A stretch of DNA of 64,000 nt from Rhizobium rhizogenes NBRC 13257 (GTDB lineage: Bacteria > Pseudomonadota > Alphaproteobacteria > Rhizobiales > Rhizobiaceae): contig NZ_BAYX01000008.1 of assembly GCF_000696095.1 (NCBI RefSeq), positions 248,001 to 312,000 on the forward strand, written 5' to 3'. Under the pieces are notes generated by a model. That model saw only the letters and a list, made by a program, of their open reading frames with translations. It did no database searches and was not told the DNA's origin. Position 1 is the first letter of the stretch. The number at the start of each line of letters is the position of its first letter. Made by a program: the position numbers and the translations under genes. Below, piece by piece: positions 59,411-64,000 of the stretch.

Positions 59411-60970
59411 CTAAAAGCTGGCAACCTTTGCAATCGCCCGCTTCTCCCGTCGGCGCTGCACGGAGGAAGGGATGTTCATCGCCTCGCGGTATTTTGCAAC
59501 CGTTCGGCGAGCAAGCTCTATGCCGCCCTTCTTCAGCGTATCGACGATATCGTCGTCGGAAAGGACAGTATCCGGGCTTTCGTGCGAGATCAGCAGGCGG
59601 ATCTTGTGCCGTACCGCCTCGGCGGAATGGCTGTCGCCGCCCTCGACGGCGCTGATTGAGACGGTAAAGAAATATTTGAGCTCGAACAGTCCGCGCGGCG
59701 TCAGCATGTATTTATTCGAGGTCACGCGACTGACGGTGGACTCATGCATCTTGATGGCGTCCGCCACGGTCTTCAGATTGAGCGGTCGCAGATGGTCGAC
59801 GCCGTGGATCAGGAAGGCGTCCTGCTGCCGGACGATCTCGCTCGCCACCTTCATGATGGTCTTGGCGCGCTGATCCAGACTGCGCGTCAGCCAATTGGCG
59901 TTCTGCAGACATTCTGACAGGAAGGCATGGTCCTGGCTCGTCTTGGTGACGGAGGCGAAATAGGACTGATTGACGAGAACGCGCGGCAGCGTGTCGGGAT
60001 TGAGCTCCACCAGCCAGCTGCCGTCGGAGGCGGGGCGCACGACGATATCGGGCGTGATCGCCTCGGATATGCCGGTCTCAAAGCCGCTGCCGGGCTTCGG
60101 GTTCAACTGGCGGATCTCGCCCATCATGTCGAGCAGATCTTCCTCGTCGACGCCGCAGAGACGCTTCAGCGTCGCGAAATCGCGGCGGGCGAGAAGCTCG
60201 AGGTTCTGGATCAGCCGCTCCATGGCCGGATCGAAACGATCCTTCTGCCGGAGCTGGATTGCCAGGCACTCGCTGAGGGAGCGGGCAAAGACGCCGGGAG
60301 GGTCGAGCTGCTGCAATACGTCAAGCACCCGTTCGACATCGCCAAGCGTCGTGCCGAGGCGATCCGCCGTCTCGCGCAAGTCAACCTGTAGATAGCCGCA
60401 GTCGTCGAGCTGGTCGACGAAATGCTGGGCGATCAGCCGATCGGCCATCGCCGGCAAGGAGAAGGGGATCTGTTCGTTGAGGTGGTCGCGCAGCGAGATC
60501 TGGCCGGCGACGAAATCGTCAAGATCGTAGCTTTCGCCGGCCTCGCCGCCGGGCATGGATTTCCATTGGCTCAAAAGCTCGGGCGCATCGGCGCGCTGCG
60601 CGGTGCTGTCGTCGGGATAGACATTGCTGAAATTGGTGTCGAGTTCGTCGTTCAGCCGGTCGGCATGGCCGGTGTTTTCGCTCTCGTACCAGTCGCTTTT
60701 CAGGTCGCCGCTATTGTGGTCGGCGCCATCGTCGCCACGGCTTTCCTCCGCTGCATCGTATCGTTCGTCCTTCGCCTCGCGCTCGCTGCCATTGCCTATA
60801 TCCTCGTCATTTGACGTAAATTCGAGCAGCGGATTCTTTTCGACTTCCTGGGCGATGAACTGGGTGAGCTCAAAATGCGTCATCTGCAGCAACTGGATGG
60901 ATTGCATCAGTTGCGGTGTCATCACCAGGCTTTGGCTTTGGCGCAGGAAAAGATTGGCCGATAATGCCAT
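59411..60970 (-). CDS. rpoN: RNA polymerase sigma-54 factor
   Basis: A 519-residue sigma-54. Region I is Gln/Leu-rich (LFLRQSQSLVMTPQLMQSIQLLQMTHFELTQFIAQEVEKNPLLEF), region II acidic, and region III ends in the core-binding HTH and the RpoN box ARRTVAKYRE that reads the -24 element. The ATG of MALSANLFL is the family start. It directs nitrogen-fixation, nitrogen-assimilation and dicarboxylate-transport promoters. lptB lies upstream, as in other rhizobia. Confidence 0.97.
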   Translation of the reverse strand: MALSANLFLRQSQSLVMTPQLMQSIQLLQMTHFELTQFIAQEVEKNPLLEFTSNDEDIGNGSEREAKDERYDAAEESRGDDGADHNSGDLKSDWYESENTGHADRLNDELDTNFSNVYPDDSTAQRADAPELLSQWKSMPGGEAGESYDLDDFVAGQISLRDHLNEQIPFSLPAMADRLIAQHFVDQLDDCGYLQVDLRETADRLGTTLGDVERVLDVLQQLDPPGVFARSLSECLAIQLRQKDRFDPAMERLIQNLELLARRDFATLKRLCGVDEEDLLDMMGEIRQLNPKPGSGFETGISEAITPDIVVRPASDGSWLVELNPDTLPRVLVNQSYFASVTKTSQDHAFLSECLQNANWLTRSLDQRAKTIMKVASEIVRQQDAFLIHGVDHLRPLNLKTVADAIKMHESTVSRVTSNKYMLTPRGLFELKYFFTVSISAVEGGDSHSAEAVRHKIRLLISHESPDTVLSDDDIVDTLKKGGIELARRTVAKYREAMNIPSSVQRRREKRAIAKVASF

Positions 60971-61163
60971 GGCGGACGCGGGACTCCCCTTGATCTTTTC
61001 GAAAGTCCGCGTTTTTTTAGAAAAAAAGCCGCAGAGTTCCAACTGGCCCAAAAATTGCTTTTTTATTGGGTTTGGTCAAGCGGAACTGTAGCGGGAAGAT
61101 GAATTTCCGGAGCGCTACGCTGTTTGGCAACGCGAGAACACGCTCCGGTCAAATCCTAGACTA

Positions 61164-61976
61164 TCAAAGGCTGAAATTGTCGCCAAGATAGAGTTTTCGT
61201 ACTTCCGGATTGCTGACGATATCGTTGGCCCTGCCATGGGTCAGCACTTCGCCGGCATGGATGATATAGGCGCGGTCGATGAGGCCAAGCGTCTCGCGGA
61301 CATTGTGGTCGGTGATCAAGACGCCGATGCCGCGCGCCGTCAAATGATGCACGAGGTTCTGGATGTCGGCGACCGAGATCGGGTCGACGCCGGCAAAGGG
61401 TTCGTCGAGCAGCATGAAGGTCGGGTCGGTCGCCAGTGCGCGAGCGATTTCCAGACGCCGCCGCTCGCCGCCGGACAGCGCGATCGCCGGCACCGTGCGC
61501 AGATTGCGGATGTGGAATTCCTCAAGCAGCTCGTCGATCTTATGCTCGCGCTTCTGCTTGTCCTTTTCGTGGACTTCGAGCACGGCGCGGATGTTCTCCT
61601 CCACCGTCAGACCACGGAAAATCGAGGCTTCCTGCGGCAGATAGCCGACGCCAAGACGGGCGCGACGATACATCGGCATCGAGGTGACATTGTTGCCGTC
61701 GATCTCGATGGTGCCCTCATCGACGGGCACCAGCCCGGTGATCATGTAGAAACAGGTCGTCTTGCCGGCGCCGTTCGGCCCAAGCAGGCCGACAGCCTCG
61801 CCACGCCGTACCACCAGCGAGACGCCGTTGACGACGCGCCGGGTGCGGTAGGTCTTGGTGAGGCCGCGCGCGATCAGGGTACCCTGATAACGCGCCTTAT
61901 CGGCGGTCGGTGAACCGGATGCCGCGCTGGGCAACCCGGTCGCGCCGGGCAAGGGGGAGGTTGTCGATGTCGTCAC
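61164..61976 (-). CDS. lptB: LPS export ABC transporter ATP-binding protein
   Basis: A 270-residue ATPase that powers lipopolysaccharide movement with LptFG. Walker A GPNGAGKTT, signature LSGGERRRLEIARAL and Walker B FMLLDEPFAGVDP are complete, followed by the switch His in ITDHNV. The GTG at 61976 is taken as the start because it follows the lptA stop by 13 bp; this leaves a proline/serine-rich N-terminal extension of about 30 residues before the ABC domain. Confidence 0.95.
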   Translation of the reverse strand: MTTSTTSPLPGATGLPSAASGSPTADKARYQGTLIARGLTKTYRTRRVVNGVSLVVRRGEAVGLLGPNGAGKTTCFYMITGLVPVDEGTIEIDGNNVTSMPMYRRARLGVGYLPQEASIFRGLTVEENIRAVLEVHEKDKQKREHKIDELLEEFHIRNLRTVPAIALSGGERRRLEIARALATDPTFMLLDEPFAGVDPISVADIQNLVHHLTARGIGVLITDHNVRETLGLIDRAYIIHAGEVLTHGRANDIVSNPEVRKLYLGDNFSL

Positions 61977-61989
61977 GAGCTGGCCAGAA

Positions 61990-62655
61990 TCAATTCTTTT
62001 TTTGCTGTTGCTGCTGCACTTGCTGCGACTTCGGGTCGAGCTGAATCTGGACGCGGCCACCGCAGGCATCCAGTTGCGCTTCGCCCGTCGCCATGTGCAC
62101 GGTCAGCTGGCAGCCGGTGAAAACATTCGGCCCATCGGTCAACACGACCTTCTGACCCTTGAGGACTGCAAGCTGGTTTGCCATGTCGAAGGAGCCGTCA
62201 TCCGCCGTCGCCGTCTGTGTGCCGGAGACGAGGTAGACCTTGTTGGTGACCAGAATGTGGTCGATATTGGCATCGCCGGAGACCAGCGACTGGTTCTGTT
62301 CCTTGGCGGCCTTTGCGACCGGATTGTCGGTCGCCGGCTTGGCGGCGGCATCGGCGGCGGGCTGCTTCTTCTTGTAGAAGACCGTCATCTTACCGGCCTG
62401 CATCGTCGTCGTGCCCTGGACAACCTTGACGTTGCCGGTAAAGACCGCCTGACTTTCGGCGTCGTGGATTTCCAGCTTGTCGCTTTCGATCTGGATCGGC
62501 TGGTCGCTGGAAAGGGCGAGGCCAGGCATCTTGCTCGTCGTCGTCTGGGCGTCAGCGCCGGGCGCGGCTAAAAATGCCAGCGCACCGAAAGCACAGAGAA
62601 GACCCGCCTTGCGCAGGTTGGAGTTAAAAAGGGAGTGTTGCCAATCGTTTATCAT
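61990..62655 (-). CDS. lptA: Periplasmic LPS transport protein LptA
   Basis: A 221-residue OstA-domain protein with a signal peptide (hydrophobic AGLLCAFGALAFLAAPGADA). The beta-jellyroll repeats are seen at IQIESDKLEIHDAESQAVFTGNVKVVQGTTTMQAGKMTVFYKK and LAVLKGQKVVLTDGPNVFTGCQL. The C terminus is Gln/Lys-rich. It bridges LPS from inner to outer membrane. Its ATG overlaps the lptC stop (ATGA). Confidence 0.93.
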   Translation of the reverse strand: MINDWQHSLFNSNLRKAGLLCAFGALAFLAAPGADAQTTTSKMPGLALSSDQPIQIESDKLEIHDAESQAVFTGNVKVVQGTTTMQAGKMTVFYKKKQPAADAAAKPATDNPVAKAAKEQNQSLVSGDANIDHILVTNKVYLVSGTQTATADDGSFDMANQLAVLKGQKVVLTDGPNVFTGCQLTVHMATGEAQLDACGGRVQIQLDPKSQQVQQQQQKKN

Positions 62656-63338
62656 GAACCGCCCGGCCGTTGTTCGCTAGCTTTATTGTGGAGTGTGGTC
62701 GGATCAATATTCATCCGAACCTGTCCGTCGAATTCGATTACGCTCCCCTTATCCGTCATCTTGAGCGACTGCGCAACAACCGACATGCCGCCTCTGTAGA
62801 TTGCAACCTGATCCTGGCTGGAGAGGTCGCCCTTCTTGACGTCGAGGAAGGCAGTCCGGAATTCGGCGCGCAAACCATTGTCCATCAGAATGGTAAAGGG
62901 ATCGGTGAGCTTCAGCGTGTCGGCCTGGCGGTCGAAATCCGCACTCTCGGCCGTCACATGTGCGATTACGTCGCTGTTGACCGGCATGGAGGCCTTGATG
63001 GACTTGAGCGTGATCATGTTCGGATTTTTGATATCCTGCAGCGCCTTCTCGGCGAGCATGGAATAATTGATGCCGTCCTTGTTACGGCCGGCGATGGCGG
63101 GACGTTCCATCACGACCTTGCCGTCTTCGATTCTCGCCCCTTCGATCTGGATGTTTTCCGGCAAATAGGCGCGGACCAGCGAGACGGCAATGAAGATCAA
63201 CGAAACGATCAGAGCGGCCAGCGGGAGGAATAGCTTCAGCTTGCGCACGCGCGTGGAATGAAAGATCGCGTCCTTATACGCGTTCCTTTCCAGCTCGGAG
63301 CCGATCGCTTGGCCGGTGGTCTCGATAGTATTGAGCAT
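62652..63338 (-). CDS. lptC: LPS export inner-membrane protein LptC
   Basis: A 228-residue protein with one N-terminal membrane helix (LFLPLAALIVSLIFIAVSLVRAYL, about 36-59) and a periplasmic LptC/OstA jellyroll. It passes LPS from LptBFG to LptA. It heads the lptC-lptA-lptB operon, which runs on toward rpoN. Confidence 0.92.
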   Translation of the reverse strand: MLNTIETTGQAIGSELERNAYKDAIFHSTRVRKLKLFLPLAALIVSLIFIAVSLVRAYLPENIQIEGARIEDGKVVMERPAIAGRNKDGINYSMLAEKALQDIKNPNMITLKSIKASMPVNSDVIAHVTAESADFDRQADTLKLTDPFTILMDNGLRAEFRTAFLDVKKGDLSSQDQVAIYRGGMSVVAQSLKMTDKGSVIEFDGQVRMNIDPTTLHNKASEQRPGGS

Positions 63339-63668
63339 GCAACAGGTCCGTGTTCTCTAGATCCGGAAAACTGCATTGGGTTATGCACAGACTGTGCCAA
63401 CAAGCCCGCCGGATCGTTTCGCATTATTGCATTGGCTTGCCAATATGGATTTTTTTCCGCGCCTGAGGAAATTTAGCAGAAAAACATAATGGGTGCCTGT
63501 TTCATCGGATCGGGTGACGCCCTATCTGACGAAGCACTGGACAAAAGTCCCGATATATAATCTCAACAAAGACAGCCAGCATATTCGCGAAGGATTGTGC
63601 CGGTTTCAAGGTATTATATATCCGGTTGTAGCATGCCCAGTTTACGACAAGGGGAGAGATAAGGCGTC
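63339..63668. other. 330-bp divergent intergenic region between lptC and sppA
   Basis: Contains two perfect inverted repeats: GCACAG-A-CTGTGC at 63385-63397 and ATTGGC-TT-GCCAAT at 63431-63444. A short AT-rich stretch (ATATATAATC, TATTATATATCC) at about 63550-63625 could hold the sppA promoter. A plus-strand frame from 63493 overlaps the sppA start out of frame and shows no family likeness. Confidence 0.5.
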
Positions 63669-64000
63669 ATGGACAGTTCTGCAATCGCAGACCGGCGGCA
63701 ATTGCGCCGCAAACTTGGCTTTTGGCGCATCATCGCCGTTCTTCTCCTGGTGGGGCTTGGTTTTGCTCTATACCGTTTCTTTGCGGCCGACCTGCCGGAT
63801 ACGCGCGGGCCGCAGATCGCCCGTGTCGCTATTTCCGGTCTCATCCAGGATGATAGCGAGCTTCTGGAGCGGCTGAAGAAGATCAAGGACAATGATCAGG
63901 TCAAGGCGCTGATCGTGTCGATCTCGTCGACCGGCGGCACGACCTATGGTGGAGAGCGGATATTCAAAGCCATCCGCGCCGTCGCCGCCAAGAAGCCCGT
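63669..64000 (+). CDS. sppA: Signal peptide peptidase SppA, partial (N-terminal 110 residues)
   Basis: Runs off the window end. It starts MDSSAIADRRQLRRKLG, then one membrane helix (RIIAVLLLVGLGFALYRFF), then the ClpP/crotonase-like start of the S49 peptidase domain (IARVAISGLI, LERLKKIKDNDQVKALIVSISSTGGTTYGGERIFKAI). The catalytic Ser/Lys lie beyond the window. GGGGAGAG precedes the ATG. Members degrade leftover signal peptides in the inner membrane. Confidence 0.88.
   Translation, partial: MDSSAIADRRQLRRKLGFWRIIAVLLLVGLGFALYRFFAADLPDTRGPQIARVAISGLIQDDSELLERLKKIKDNDQVKALIVSISSTGGTTYGGERIFKAIRAVAAKKP

Overview
The window looks like part of a Rhizobium-type (Rhizobiales, Alphaproteobacteria) chromosome. 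Coding is dense and GC-rich. Core genes include dnaA beside rpsT, hrcA/grpE with the rph-rdgB-hemW group, ptsN-hpf-rpoN-lptB-lptA-lptC, ubiB-ubiE with mutM, gshB, cysK, coaBC, prfC and dut. Rhizobial-style intergenic palindromes and a GTTC-N7-GTTC SOS box upstream of comM fit the same group. No tRNA, rRNA, CRISPR array, transposase or integrase was seen.

Layout. 1-5.0 kb: end of rsmI, yraN, an EEP-fold hydrolase, a cupin, gshB and comM, which carries a one-base frameshift. 5-12 kb: cysK, two LysE/RhtB exporters, an isochorismatase-like hydrolase, a phosphatase, an EamA transporter divergent from an Lrp regulator, a GNAT protein and dut. 12-19.6 kb: prfC, then a small accessory cassette (XRE/MmyB regulator, SnoaL protein, thioredoxin-reductase-like flavoprotein, Rrf2 regulator). 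The cassette is bounded by a decayed second copy of the prfC 3' end, and an aldo/keto reductase with its LysR regulator, trmO and a molybdate-binding Mop protein follow. 19.7-33 kb: betC with its LysR regulator, otsAB, a likely unannotated 24-residue small ORF, a class II amidotransferase, coaBC, SDR/LysR and LysR/MFS pairs, and vapBC.

32.9-41.7 kb is the most distinctive part. A tightly packed minus-strand operon encodes an ammonia-lyase-fold enzyme without the MIO triad, a hydantoinase, an M20 carbamoylase, a DUF917 protein, a TfoX-domain protein and a urocanase-fold enzyme without the catalytic cysteine. In order these match lyase, hydratase, desulfurase, ring-opening hydrolase and carbamoyl-glutamate hydrolase. 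I read it as a catabolic route for ergothioneine, S-methyl-ergothioneine or a related histidine betaine to glutamate, not ordinary histidine utilisation.

41.7-64 kb: ubiB, ubiE, mutM, enoyl-CoA hydratase, rpsT, an 870-bp dnaA leader rich in GANTC sites and hairpins, dnaA, a saccharopine-dehydrogenase-like enzyme, LysR/EamA, hemW, rdgB, a VOC gene, rph, hrcA, a GFA-family gene, grpE, ptsN, hpf, rpoN, the lptBAC operon and the start of sppA.
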